From Phycisphaeraceae bacterium (GTDB lineage: Bacteria > Planctomycetota > Phycisphaerae > Phycisphaerales > UBA1924): a DNA stretch of 64,000 bases. Made by a program: the position numbers and the translations under genes. Positions 30,254 to 38,976 of this stretch are shown piece by piece; positions within the stretch are counted from its first letter, which is position 1, and every line of letters begins with the position of its first letter. The notes beneath the pieces are model-generated. The model worked only from the letters and a program-made list of their open reading frames with translations, searched no databases and was not told the origin of the DNA. The stretch lies in NCBI GenBank assembly GCA_023898685.1, contig CP060234.1, positions 1,364,001 through 1,428,000 on the forward strand. The letters run 5' to 3'.

Positions 30254-30910
30254 TCAGCCCGTCCACCTGATCCGCAGGTGATGGTCTACGCCCAGCAGGT
30301 CGAGCACCTTGCCCACGGTGAAGTCGACGATGTCGTGCACGCTCGCGGGCCTGAGGTAGAAGCCCGGGTTGGGGCTGCACAGGGTCGCGCCGGCGAGCGC
30401 GAGCGTGCGCAGATTCTCGATGTCGATCAGCCCCAGCGGCATCTCGCGGTGGCAGACGATCAGCGGGCGCCGCTCCTTGAGCGTCACGATCGCCGCCCGG
30501 GTGAGCAGGTTCGAGCCCGAGCCCGACGCGATCGCGCCGAGGCTGGTCGACGAGCAGGGGACCACGGCCATGCCGTGGTGGAGGAACGAGCCCGAGGCGA
30601 TGACAGCGCCGACGTCCTCGTTGGGGTGGACGATGAGCCGGTCGGCTAGGCCCGGCACGGGCGCGAGATTGGGGCAGAGGTCGGCCAACTCGAGGCGGGT
30701 GACGCCCAGCTCGTCGGCGAGCAGGCGTCGGCCGTGCTTGGTGACGACCAGATGGACCTCGGCCCCCGAGACGAGGAGTTGCTCGAGCGTGCGGGCGGCG
30801 TAGGGGGCGCCGGAGGCGCCGGAAACGCCGACAACGAAGGACTTGCCCGAGCGCTCGGGAGGTGCGGGGGGTGTGGGGCAACGCGGTGTGATGGTGTCGG
30901 CTTCGGGCAT
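30254..30910 (-). CDS. ubiX: Flavin prenyltransferase UbiX
   Basis: A 218-residue UbiX/Pad1-type flavoprotein that attaches a dimethylallyl group to FMN to make the prenylated cofactor used by UbiD-type decarboxylases. It shows VGVSGASGAPYAARTLE at the FMN site, PCSSTSLGAIASG, and RRPLIVCHREMPLG, with Tyr and Arg residues in the last block that contact the prenyl phosphate. About 24 residues precede the Rossmann core, so a later start is possible, although no in-frame ATG lies there. No ubiD is in the window. It is divergent from a lipoprotein gene. Confidence 0.96.
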   Translation of the reverse strand: MPEADTITPRCPTPPAPPERSGKSFVVGVSGASGAPYAARTLEQLLVSGAEVHLVVTKHGRRLLADELGVTRLELADLCPNLAPVPGLADRLIVHPNEDVGAVIASGSFLHHGMAVVPCSSTSLGAIASGSGSNLLTRAAIVTLKERRPLIVCHREMPLGLIDIENLRTLALAGATLCSPNPGFYLRPASVHDIVDFTVGKVLDLLGVDHHLRIRWTG

Positions 30911-31068
30911 GGGGTATTCTGGCGTCTTCGCGGCCGGCGTGGGGCGTGCGTGGCATATTTCGTGCCGCGCCGCGCGGCCGGGGTGGAATCGGGCGCGGCG
31001 GATCGCGACCTACCCTGCACACGGAGCGCCGTGCGGGGCTTCGGGAAATGGTGAAGAAGGAGGCGGAT

Positions 31069-31638
31069 ATGTCGCGGGCACTCGCCGTGATCATGGGGCT
31101 GGCTTTGCTGACCGGCTGCGTGGGCTACACGACCTACCCGCCGGCGGACTGGCAGCTCGCTTCGGACTCGATCAGCGGGCCGCCGGCCGACGAGCTGATG
31201 ACCGTCTCGCTGCGGTACGTGATCGACCGCTACCCGCCGGCCGGCGGTGGGACGATCGTGGTCAATCTGCCGGAGGGGGTGAATGACCGGGCGTACGGCG
31301 TGATCGCGAGCCGGGTCGGCGGCGACGTGGTGCCGATGGCGCGGGGGCTGGAGGGGCTGCCCACCTACCACGTGACGCGGATCTGGGTGCGGGGGACGAA
31401 GGCCGAGGTCGACGTGCTGCGCCCGGTGGGTGAGCTGGGCGCTTCTCCCACGGGGCGCCCCATCATCCAGGCGATGACGGTGCGGCTCGAGGGCGGGGTG
31501 CGCGAGTGGCACGTGGTGCGGACGCGGCCCTGGGTGATCGGCGAGGAGGAGGTCCCGTCGCCTCACTACTACGGCGAGGAGAGCGAGGGGTCGCCGGATG
31601 GCGGCGCCCCCGATGGCGGGGTGGATCTGGATTCCTGA
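31069..31638 (+). CDS. Lipoprotein of unknown function
   Basis: A 189-residue lipoprotein: signal MSRALAVIMGLALL and lipobox LTGC (Cys17). The mature part has the look of one compact beta-rich domain (LMTVSLRYVIDRYPPAGGGT, TYHVTRIWVRGTKAEVDVLR, MTVRLEGGVREWHVVRTRPW) and an acidic, Gly-rich tail. AAGGAGG six bases before the ATG at 31069 decides the start over an ATG seven codons upstream. Its frame overlaps no other gene; pyrB begins 89 bases later. No family is recognised. Confidence 0.75.
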   Translation: MSRALAVIMGLALLTGCVGYTTYPPADWQLASDSISGPPADELMTVSLRYVIDRYPPAGGGTIVVNLPEGVNDRAYGVIASRVGGDVVPMARGLEGLPTYHVTRIWVRGTKAEVDVLRPVGELGASPTGRPIIQAMTVRLEGGVREWHVVRTRPWVIGEEEVPSPHYYGEESEGSPDGGAPDGGVDLDS

Positions 31639-31726
31639 TCGCGGGCGGGCCCGCGGTGGAGGGATGGTCGCGATGAGCACGATCGTGCGCGAGGGGCTGG
31701 GGCGTCCAGGGGGTACACTCCGGGCG

Positions 31727-32695
31727 ATGCCGGACGCGACGCGACACCTGCTGCAACTCGAGGGGATGAGCCCCGCGACGATGCGAGCGTTGCTCGTGCG
31801 GGCCCAGGCGTTCATGCAGCCCGGCGAGAAGGGCAAGCCGCTCGCGGGCAAGACGGTCGCGACGGTGTTCTTCGAGGACTCGACCAGGACACGGACGAGC
31901 TTTGTGCTCGCCGCCAAGCGGCTGGGAGCCGAGGCGGTGGATCTGTCGGGCTCGGGAACCTCGCTGAGCAAGGGCGAGACGCTGGACGACACGGCGCGCA
32001 CGATCGAGGCGATGGGTGTCGACGCGATCGTGGTGCGCGTCAAGCAGGCGGGCGGGCCCCACCTGATCGCGCGGGCGGTGAAATGCAGCGTGCTCAATGC
32101 GGGCGACGGCAAGCACGAGCACCCGACGCAGGGGCTGCTCGACGTGTTGGCGATGGCGCGGGCGAAGGGACGGGCCGAGACGTTCGATCTGACCGGGCTG
32201 ACCGTGGCGATCGTGGGCGACGTGAATGCGAGCCGGGTAGCGCGGTCGGACGTGATCGCGATGACGGCGCTGGGGGCCGAGGTGGTGCTGGTGGGCCCCC
32301 CGGCGCAGGCGCCGCGGTCGCTGGGGGCGCTCGGGGCGAAGGTCGAGCGGGACCTCGACGCGGTGTTGGGGCGGGCCGACGCGGTGCAGATGCTGCGGGT
32401 GCAGTTCGAGCGGCACGGGGGCAAGGGGATCGCCTCGCGGCGCGAGTACCGCGCGGGCTATGCGCTCACAACGGCGCGGGCGAAGCGGATGCGGCCCGAC
32501 GCGGTGGTGATGCACCCGGGCCCGATGAACCGCGGAATGGAGATCGATGACGCGGTCGCGGACGGCGACGGGATCGAGTTGCCCCGCTCGATCGTGCTCG
32601 ATCAGGTTTCGTGCGGCGTCGCGGTGAGGATGGCCGTGTTGGAGCGGCTGCTCGTGGGCGGGCCCGGCGACGGGCCCGGGGACGGATTGGAGTGA
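31727..32695 (+). CDS. pyrB: Aspartate carbamoyltransferase catalytic subunit
   Basis: A 322-residue ATCase catalytic chain that condenses aspartate with carbamoyl phosphate in pyrimidine synthesis. It has the carbamoyl-phosphate loop FFEDSTRTRTSF, the 80s-loop lysine region SLSKGETLDDT, HPTQGLLD, the aspartate-binding HRxxQVQ-like region in weak form (LRVQFERHGG), and HPGPMNRG near the C-terminus. No regulatory subunit (pyrI) is seen. The start at 31727 gives the standard RHLLQLEGM opening; the in-frame codons upstream overlap the lipoprotein gene. TACACT at 31714-31719 lies seven bases before the ATG. It is coupled to gmk by a four-base overlap. Confidence 0.95.
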   Translation: MPDATRHLLQLEGMSPATMRALLVRAQAFMQPGEKGKPLAGKTVATVFFEDSTRTRTSFVLAAKRLGAEAVDLSGSGTSLSKGETLDDTARTIEAMGVDAIVVRVKQAGGPHLIARAVKCSVLNAGDGKHEHPTQGLLDVLAMARAKGRAETFDLTGLTVAIVGDVNASRVARSDVIAMTALGAEVVLVGPPAQAPRSLGALGAKVERDLDAVLGRADAVQMLRVQFERHGGKGIASRREYRAGYALTTARAKRMRPDAVVMHPGPMNRGMEIDDAVADGDGIELPRSIVLDQVSCGVAVRMAVLERLLVGGPGDGPGDGLE

Positions 32696-33273
32696 AGGGT
32701 TTGTTGACGATCATCAGCGGTCCGAGCGGTGTGGGGAAGACGACGATCACGCGAGCGATGATCGAGCGTGTCGAGGACGCCGAGTTGAGCGTGAGCGCGA
32801 CGACGAGGCCGATCCGCGTGCGCGAGGTCGAGGGCGTGGACTATTTCTTCAAGACACCTGGTGAATTCGAGGGGATGGTCGGGGCCGACGAGTTGCTCGA
32901 ATGGGCCGAGGTGTTCGGGCACCGCTACGGCACGCCGAGCGCGTGGGTCGACGAGCGGATGGCCGCGGGGCGCGTGGTCGTGCTCGAGATCGACGTGCAG
33001 GGCGCGGCGCAGGTCAAGCAGAAGCGGCCCGACGCGTTCGGGATCTTCATCCTGCCGCCGAGCGAGGCATCGCTGCTCGAGCGGCTGCGCGGGCGGGCGC
33101 GCGAGGGCGAGGACGTGATCCAGCGCCGGTTCGCGGAAGCGAAGCGTGAGATCGCCGACGCGCGGGCGAGCGGGGCGTACGACCTGTTCATCGTCAACGA
33201 CGACCTCGAGCGAGCAATCGGGAAGGCCGTGGGCGCGATCGAGGATCGGCTCGCGTCCGTTCGAACCGCTTGA
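32692..33273 (+). CDS. gmk: Guanylate kinase
   Basis: A 193-residue guanylate kinase that phosphorylates GMP to GDP. The P-loop SGPSGVGKTTI is followed by VSATTRPIRVREVEGVDYFF, the GMP-binding segment, then GTPSAWVDE, VVLEIDVQGAAQVK, FILPPS and the lid REGEDVIQRRFAEAKREI. A GTG start overlaps the pyrB stop (GTGA), implying coupled translation of two nucleotide-synthesis enzymes. It converges with a small zinc-ribbon gene with one base between. Confidence 0.96.
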   Translation: MKGLLTIISGPSGVGKTTITRAMIERVEDAELSVSATTRPIRVREVEGVDYFFKTPGEFEGMVGADELLEWAEVFGHRYGTPSAWVDERMAAGRVVVLEIDVQGAAQVKQKRPDAFGIFILPPSEASLLERLRGRAREGEDVIQRRFAEAKREIADARASGAYDLFIVNDDLERAIGKAVGAIEDRLASVRTA

Positions 33274-33274
33274 C

Positions 33275-33490
33275 TTAATTGCTCGCGACGACCCGGATGT
33301 TGTGCTCAAGATCCGGGACCTCGAGCACGATGCCGCGGTATCGAGCGCCGCAGCCGGCGCAGCTCACGCTGCGGGCCTCATCGCAGGTAGGGCAGATCCT
33401 GAGCGGAAGCGGCAGCTGGCAGCTGGTGCAGACAAAGACCTCTTCACTCACAGGGTCAAGGCCGGGTGGGGCGTTCACATCTGGCTCCAT
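33275..33490 (-). CDS. Small zinc-ribbon protein
   Basis: A 71-residue protein with three Cys pairs: CTSC, CPTC and CAGC, the pattern of one or two zinc ribbons, followed by a short hydrophobic-acidic tail. It has no recognised family. It sits tail to tail with gmk, and its size and conserved cysteine spacing argue that it is real although it is short. A role in nucleic acid or protein binding is only a guess from the fold. Confidence 0.6.
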   Translation of the reverse strand: MEPDVNAPPGLDPVSEEVFVCTSCQLPLPLRICPTCDEARSVSCAGCGARYRGIVLEVPDLEHNIRVVASN

Positions 33491-33599
33491 GGCACAACTA
33501 CGGGATTCTGGTCGGGAGGGTCCATTCTTGGAGCGTGGTCAGGGGCGGGCCATAGGCAAAGGACCCAAAAGTAGCCTTAGATTCCGGCTATTTTGACCC

Positions 33600-35357
33600 T
33601 TAAAGTCCACGGAGCATCGCGGTGCCCGGTCCCCCGTCGGTCGCGGAGGGGTCGGCGTGCTGGTCGAGGTCGGCCGGGATGAGCACACGGAACGCGGCCC
33701 CCTTGCCCTCGACCGACTCGACATGGATGCGTCCGCGGTGATCGGTGACGATCCGCTTGGTCACCGCGAGTCCCAGGCCCGTGCCCTTGATGCCCTTCGT
33801 CGTGTGGAAGGGTTCGAAGATCCAGTTGAGCTTCTTCTTGGGGATGCCCGGGCCGTTATCGATGACGCTGATCTCGAGCACTGGCCGCTTGCGGCGGGGG
33901 TTGGCGAAGTCGGGCTCGTGGTAGCGGATGCGGACGGAAACGACACCCTCCTCAGGGGGCACCGCCTCGACGGCGTTGGTGAGCAGATTCATCAGAGCCT
34001 GGTGCATCAGGTTCTGGTCGAGCGGGACGGGGGGCATCTCGGGGTCGGCGTCGACCACGAGGGCGATCTTGTTCTCCTCGCAGTAGTCGGCGAGCAGGTC
34101 GGCGCACTCGCGCATCAGCGGCCCGACATTGGTCAGTTCGAGCTCGACGTGCTTGGGCCGGCTGAAGGCGAGCATGTTCATCGTGAGCGTCACGATGCGG
34201 TCGAGGTTGCGCCTGAGGATCTCCCACCCACCAGTCGAGACCTTGAGGTCGCCCTTCTTGAGGCCCATCTCGACGACGTCGGCCCCGCCCCGGAGGCCCT
34301 GGAGGATGTTCTTGATCGAGTGGGACAGGCTCGCGACGGTCTCGCCGATCGCCGCGAGACGCTCGGTGTGCAGGCGTCGGGCCGTCTGCTCGGCGTTGGC
34401 GAGGGCGAGCGCGGTGTGGGCGCCGATCGCGTTCAGCAGCGCGAGCTGCTCGCGGGTAAAGGTGTAGTTGGCGATTGAAGAATCGATGTACATCGCGCCG
34501 AACGTGCGGTCGCCGAAGGTGATCGGGCTGCAAATGGCCGACCGGATGTTGTAGCGGGCGATCGAATCGCCCGCCTGGAAGCGCGGGTCGGCCTGGGCGT
34601 TAGAGCTGAGGATGCCCTCGCCCTCCCTGACGCAGTGGGTGAGGATGGTCTTGGAGACGTGGATGGTCGCTTCGTCGTCGTCGTCGGGCGGGAGCGTCGC
34701 GTACTTGACGACGGCGGGCTCCATGTCGATGCCGACGAGTGGGATGTCGCCCTCGGGGGGGATATCGCCCGACTCCTGGAGCTGCTCTTTCGTCCTGGGT
34801 TTGTCGAGCAGCATGATCACGCCGCGCTCGGGCTCGAACTCGTTGAACACGAGCTCCATCACCTCGTTGAGCAGGTCGGCCCGGTCGAGGAGCTGGCTGG
34901 TCAGCGCGGTGAGCTGGTAGATCACGCGGAGATGGTCGACGGCGGCCCGGCTGGGTTCGGGCTCGGCGAGGATGACCGAGTCTTCATTGGAGGGCAGGCG
35001 GTGCTCGACCTCGCTGTCGAGGCGGTCCTCGTCGACGATCTCGACGGTGTTGATGCGTCGGGTCTCGGCCTCGCCCACGAGGAAGACGGTGGCGCCGACG
35101 CGGATGAGGTCGCCGTCGCGGACCCGGGTGCGCTCGTCGATCTGGACGCCGTTGACGTGGGTGTGGTTCTGGCTCTGGAGGTCTCGGATGAACCACGTGC
35201 CGGCATCGGGGGTGAGCTCGGCGTGCCGCCGGCTGACGGTAGTGTCGGTGATGGGCAGGGCCTCGCTCGACCGCCCGATGAGCTGGGGCTCGTTGGCGGG
35301 CACCTGGAAGGCGTTGCCGGCGTCTGGGCCTTCGATGATGGTGAGGGTGAGGACCAT
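33600..35357 (-). CDS. FHA-GAF sensor histidine kinase
   Basis: A 585-residue cytoplasmic histidine kinase. Residues 1-100 are an FHA domain (LIGRSSE, VSRRHAEL, HTHVNG) that should bind phosphothreonine; 160-325 a GAF domain (RSAICSPITFGDRTFGAMYI); 330-400 the dimerisation helix with His346 in SLSHSIKN; 450-560 the ATPase with N-box NLLTNAVEAV, DNGPGIPKK, FHTTKGIKGTGLGL. There is no membrane segment and no receiver domain, and no response regulator gene is adjacent. The FHA domain suggests input from Ser/Thr kinases. The start at 35357 is set by the FHA N-terminus. It is divergent from the OPT gene. Confidence 0.93.
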   Translation of the reverse strand: MVLTLTIIEGPDAGNAFQVPANEPQLIGRSSEALPITDTTVSRRHAELTPDAGTWFIRDLQSQNHTHVNGVQIDERTRVRDGDLIRVGATVFLVGEAETRRINTVEIVDEDRLDSEVEHRLPSNEDSVILAEPEPSRAAVDHLRVIYQLTALTSQLLDRADLLNEVMELVFNEFEPERGVIMLLDKPRTKEQLQESGDIPPEGDIPLVGIDMEPAVVKYATLPPDDDDEATIHVSKTILTHCVREGEGILSSNAQADPRFQAGDSIARYNIRSAICSPITFGDRTFGAMYIDSSIANYTFTREQLALLNAIGAHTALALANAEQTARRLHTERLAAIGETVASLSHSIKNILQGLRGGADVVEMGLKKGDLKVSTGGWEILRRNLDRIVTLTMNMLAFSRPKHVELELTNVGPLMRECADLLADYCEENKIALVVDADPEMPPVPLDQNLMHQALMNLLTNAVEAVPPEEGVVSVRIRYHEPDFANPRRKRPVLEISVIDNGPGIPKKKLNWIFEPFHTTKGIKGTGLGLAVTKRIVTDHRGRIHVESVEGKGAAFRVLIPADLDQHADPSATDGGPGTAMLRGL

Positions 35358-35562
35358 GGGCGGGGGGATTGTACGGAAGGGCGGGGGGAGGTTGGGCGGC
35401 GCCGGTGGATCCAACACGTGAGCGGCTGTGCTTGATGAAGTGTCGGCTGGGCCAGAACCTGGGCGAGTGGTGCACCAAGACGCGGGCCTGCCGAGGGACC
35501 AATCACGACGCCCCGCAACCGGGTGTGCCGCCTGCTCCCTTTCCCACTACACTCGCCGCACC

Positions 35563-37719
35563 ATGGCCATTCCCCACCTGACCGACGAACAGATCCGTGA
35601 CTGGTCCCTCGAGCAGAAGGACCGGTGGTGGCTCGAGAACGTCTTCCGGGGCGACATGCCCCAGCTCACCATCCGATCGGCCATCATGGGGTTCTTCCTG
35701 GGCGGGTTCCTCAGCGCGACCAACCTCTACATCGGGGCCAAGACGGGGTGGTCGCTGGGCGTGGGCATCACGAGCGTCATCCTCGCCTTCTCGTTCTTCA
35801 AGATCCTCCAGCGGTCGCACCTGGCCAACGAGTTCACGATCCTCGAGAACAACTGCGTGCAGTCGATCGCGACGGCCGCGGGGTATATGACCAGCCCCCT
35901 GATCTCTTCGCTGGTGGCCTACATGCTCATCGACGGGCGGCTGCTGCCGTGGTGGCAGATGCTGACGTGGAACATCGTGGTGTCGATCCTGGGGGTGCTG
36001 TTCGCGTTCCCGCTCAAGCGGCGGTTCATCAACGACGAGCAGCACCCGTTCCCCGAGGGGCGTGCGTGCGGCGTGGTGATGGACGCGCTGCACTCGGCCG
36101 AGGGGGCGGCGGGAGTCATCAAGGCCCGCATCCTGCTGGTCACGGCGCTCGCGGCGGGGTTCATCAAGTTCTTGCAGTCGGGGGCGATCCAGCAATGGGT
36201 CCAGGCCCATCTCCTTGGTCTCCACGCGGCTGAGTACGGCGCACTCAAGGATGCCAAGGGCGAGGTGAAGGCCATCGATCAGCAGATTCAGGCGGCGACC
36301 GACGCTGGTCTCGGCGTCACCGCACAGTTGCACGCGCAGATGAGCGACGCCGTGACACACCTGCGGGAGGCGTACACGAACCTCGAAGCGAAGATCTGGG
36401 CGCTTCCCGAGGCCCTGGGCGACACGATCGCGATGTTGTTCGCCAAGCTCGGGCTCAAGGCGCCCGCGATCGGCGGGATCGACGCACGCCAGCTCACGCT
36501 CGATCCGGCGCTCGACATCGCGCTGATGGGCGCGGGCGGGCTGATGGGCATCCGCGCGGGGCTGTCGCTGCTGCTGGGCGGGCTGATCAACTACGCGGTT
36601 CTGGCGCCGATCATGATCCACCAGGGGGCGATCCTGCCCGCCGCGGGTTCGCTCGCGGGGGGCGACGCGGTGTTCGGCTTCCGCCCGATCACGACGTGGG
36701 CGCTCTGGCCGGGCGTCGCGTGCATGGTGGCGGCATCGTTCACCTCGCTGCTCGCCAAGCCGCAGGCGTTCCTCGCCGCGTTCGGGGCGATCTTCGGCAA
36801 GAAGAAGAAAAAGGGCGCGGATGTGCTCGGGCACATCGAGCTGCCGTTCAGTGTCTCGTTGATCGGGGTGCCGATCCTCAGCGTCATCGCGGCGTTCATG
36901 GCCAAGGCCTACTTCGGCGTCGAGGTGTGGGTCTGCCTGGTCGGGCTGCCGCTGGCGTTCATCCTGGCGCTGGTCGCGGCGAGTTCGACGGCGCTGACGG
37001 GGACGACGCCGGTCGGGGCGACGAGCAAGGTGACGCAGCTGTTCTACGGGCTCATCAGCCCGGGCCAGACCACGACCAACGTCGCGACCGCGAGCCTCAC
37101 GGCCGAGACGGTGTCGAACGCGTCGAACCTGCTCATGGACATCAAGCCCGGCTACATGCTCGGGGCCAAGCCCAGGCAGCAGGCGATCGGGCACGTGATC
37201 GGGATCATCGCGGGGTCGATCGCGAGCGTGCCGCTGTTCTTCATCCTGTTCATCAAGGGCAACAGCGCGATCGACACGTCGACGGTCGAGGCGACCGCGG
37301 CGACGCTGGGCAACATCCAGAACAACCAGTTCCCGATGCCGAGCGCGACGGTGTGGAAGGCGGTGGCCGAGGCTTTGACGCACGGGCTGAGCGGGCTGCA
37401 CCCGAGCGTGCTCTACGCGGTGATCATCGGGGGGCTGCTGGGGCTGTTCCTCGAGTTCGGGCGCGTGTTCACGAAGGGCAAGATGCCGCTGAGCCCGATC
37501 GCGCTGGGCCTGGCGTTCGTGATCAACTTCGAGTCGATCTTCGCGATGTCGGCGGGGGCGATCATCTTCTGGCTGCTGGGCGTGGGGCGCACGAAGTCGG
37601 ACCCGGAGATGCCGGACAACCTGTGGGTGGAGAACCACGAGCCGATCTGCGCCGGGATCATCGCGGGCGCGGCGCTGATGGGGATTTTGGACGCGGTGGT
37701 GGCGTCGTTTGTGTTGTAG
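35563..37719 (+). CDS. OPT family oligopeptide transporter
   Basis: A 718-residue inner-membrane protein of the OPT family, proton-driven importers of small peptides or metal chelates. Recognisable stretches are the N-terminal MPQLTIRSAIMGFFLGGFLS and NLYIGAKTGWSLGVGITSVI, ENNCVQSIATAAGYM, GRACGVVMDAL, and the later TGTTPVGATSKVTQLFYG and GQTTTNVATASLTAE. More than twelve hydrophobic segments are visible. A long polar loop near residues 225-300 separates helices. TACACT at 35548-35553 lies nine bases before the ATG. The substrate cannot be assigned from sequence alone. Confidence 0.94.
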   Translation: MAIPHLTDEQIRDWSLEQKDRWWLENVFRGDMPQLTIRSAIMGFFLGGFLSATNLYIGAKTGWSLGVGITSVILAFSFFKILQRSHLANEFTILENNCVQSIATAAGYMTSPLISSLVAYMLIDGRLLPWWQMLTWNIVVSILGVLFAFPLKRRFINDEQHPFPEGRACGVVMDALHSAEGAAGVIKARILLVTALAAGFIKFLQSGAIQQWVQAHLLGLHAAEYGALKDAKGEVKAIDQQIQAATDAGLGVTAQLHAQMSDAVTHLREAYTNLEAKIWALPEALGDTIAMLFAKLGLKAPAIGGIDARQLTLDPALDIALMGAGGLMGIRAGLSLLLGGLINYAVLAPIMIHQGAILPAAGSLAGGDAVFGFRPITTWALWPGVACMVAASFTSLLAKPQAFLAAFGAIFGKKKKKGADVLGHIELPFSVSLIGVPILSVIAAFMAKAYFGVEVWVCLVGLPLAFILALVAASSTALTGTTPVGATSKVTQLFYGLISPGQTTTNVATASLTAETVSNASNLLMDIKPGYMLGAKPRQQAIGHVIGIIAGSIASVPLFFILFIKGNSAIDTSTVEATAATLGNIQNNQFPMPSATVWKAVAEALTHGLSGLHPSVLYAVIIGGLLGLFLEFGRVFTKGKMPLSPIALGLAFVINFESIFAMSAGAIIFWLLGVGRTKSDPEMPDNLWVENHEPICAGIIAGAALMGILDAVVASFVL

Positions 37720-37772
37720 GCAAGAACGATCGTTCCATCGGCGACGCGGACTTAGCATACCCTGACTCTCGC

Positions 37773-38765
37773 ATGGCCAAGAAGCCACCATCCAGACCCA
37801 AGGCCCCTGACCCCTCCTGCCGCGTCGTCCTGCTCAAGGGCAAGGAGGCCTTCCTCCGCTCGCACCACACCAGCGAGCTCAAGGAGGCCCTCATCCAGGC
37901 CCACGGCGGGGTCGACGTCTTTCTGTTCGACGGGGAGAAGGACGAGGCGGCGACGATTCTGGATGAGTGCCGCAGCTTCGGGCTGATGAGCGAGCACAAG
38001 CTGGTGATCGTCGACAACGCCGAGGGGTTTGTGGGTGGGGCGAGCCGGGCGTTGGTCGAGCGGTACGCCCAGGCGCCCTGCGACGGGGCGACGCTGCTGC
38101 TGCGGGCGGAGACGTGGCACAAGGGCAAGCTCGACAAGATGATCGAGGCGGTCGGCGTTATCGTCGAGTGCAAGGAGGTCACGGGCGAGCAGGCGATGAA
38201 GTGGTGCCGCGTGAGGGCGAAGAAGCGGCACGAGACCGATATCGACGAGCGGACCGCGTCGATGCTCGTCGACCGCGTCGGGACCGACCTCGCGCGACTC
38301 GCCTCGGAGATCGCCAAGCTCTCGCTCGCGGCGGGGGGGCGGATCACGCCCGAACTGGTGTGGGAGATGTCGGCGAGCTCGCGCGAGATCGACCCCTGGA
38401 CGGTGCAGGAGCCCCTGCTTTCGGGCGACCCGGAGCGGGCGATCGGGTCGGTGCGGCGGATCCTCGAGAGCGCCCCGCGGGATGCGCACGTGCCCGTCGC
38501 GATGTCGGCGGTCCAGCTCGCGGCGAATATGCACGCACTCGCGGCGAGGGGGCGGACCCCCGCGGCCGAGGTGGGCAAGGCCCGCAAGCTGTGGGGCTTC
38601 CGGCTCAGCCCGGTCGAGGCAGGGGCGAAGCGGGCCGACGCGGCGACGCTCCGCCGGCTGCTCGACGAGGCGCTCGAGGTCGACGCAAAGGGCAAGAGCG
38701 GTGTGGGCAAGCCCGAGATCTCGCTCGAGGTGCTGGCGGGACGGTTCGCGCAGACGTTGCGCTGA
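37773..38765 (+). CDS. holA: DNA polymerase III subunit delta
   Basis: A 330-residue delta subunit of the clamp loader. The N-terminal domain has VVLLKGKEAFLRSHHTSELK, VDVFLFDGEK and the LMSEHKLVIVDNAEGF strand; the middle has the lid-like helices AMKWCRVRAKKRHETDIDER; the C-terminal collar domain contains DPWTVQEPLLSGDPERAIG and LQLAANMH-like helices. It opens the sliding clamp for loading. The start at 37773 follows TACCCT at 37758-37763 with no ribosome site; the open frame upstream runs antisense-like through the OPT gene and is not part of it. It lies 53 bases after the OPT gene. Confidence 0.92.
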   Translation: MAKKPPSRPKAPDPSCRVVLLKGKEAFLRSHHTSELKEALIQAHGGVDVFLFDGEKDEAATILDECRSFGLMSEHKLVIVDNAEGFVGGASRALVERYAQAPCDGATLLLRAETWHKGKLDKMIEAVGVIVECKEVTGEQAMKWCRVRAKKRHETDIDERTASMLVDRVGTDLARLASEIAKLSLAAGGRITPELVWEMSASSREIDPWTVQEPLLSGDPERAIGSVRRILESAPRDAHVPVAMSAVQLAANMHALAARGRTPAAEVGKARKLWGFRLSPVEAGAKRADAATLRRLLDEALEVDAKGKSGVGKPEISLEVLAGRFAQTLR

Positions 38766-38777
38766 GCCCGATCCCGT

Positions 38778-38855
38778 GTGCCACGGCCGTGTCGGCCGTG
38801 CGAACGCAGGACTGGCGCCAAAGAAAAGGCGGCACGGCCGGCACGGCCGTGGCAC
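38778..38855. repeat. 78-bp palindrome with GTGCCACGGCCGTG arms
   Basis: Left arm GTGCCACGGCCGTGTCGGCC and onward at 38778-38801 pairs with the right arm ending GGCACGGCCGTGGCAC at 38855; the 24-base arms have one mismatch. The centre is AAAGAAAAGG-containing. It begins 13 bases after the holA stop and could also end that transcript, but lacks a T-run. Confidence 0.9.
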
Positions 38856-38976
38856 ATGGGAGTGATGGCCCGCGGCGGTCCTGCGCACGTGCTGCGCCAA
38901 CGCGCACAGGTTGCAAAGCCGTGGACGCCCGCACGCCGATACAACACGAAACAGCGCGGCTGGACAGGAGGTCCGG

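Noticed and set aside
36696..37772. A long N-terminal extension of holA running back through the OPT gene.
   Set aside because: The added 359 residues are low-complexity and out of frame with the conserved OPT protein; the delta subunit starts normally at 37773.
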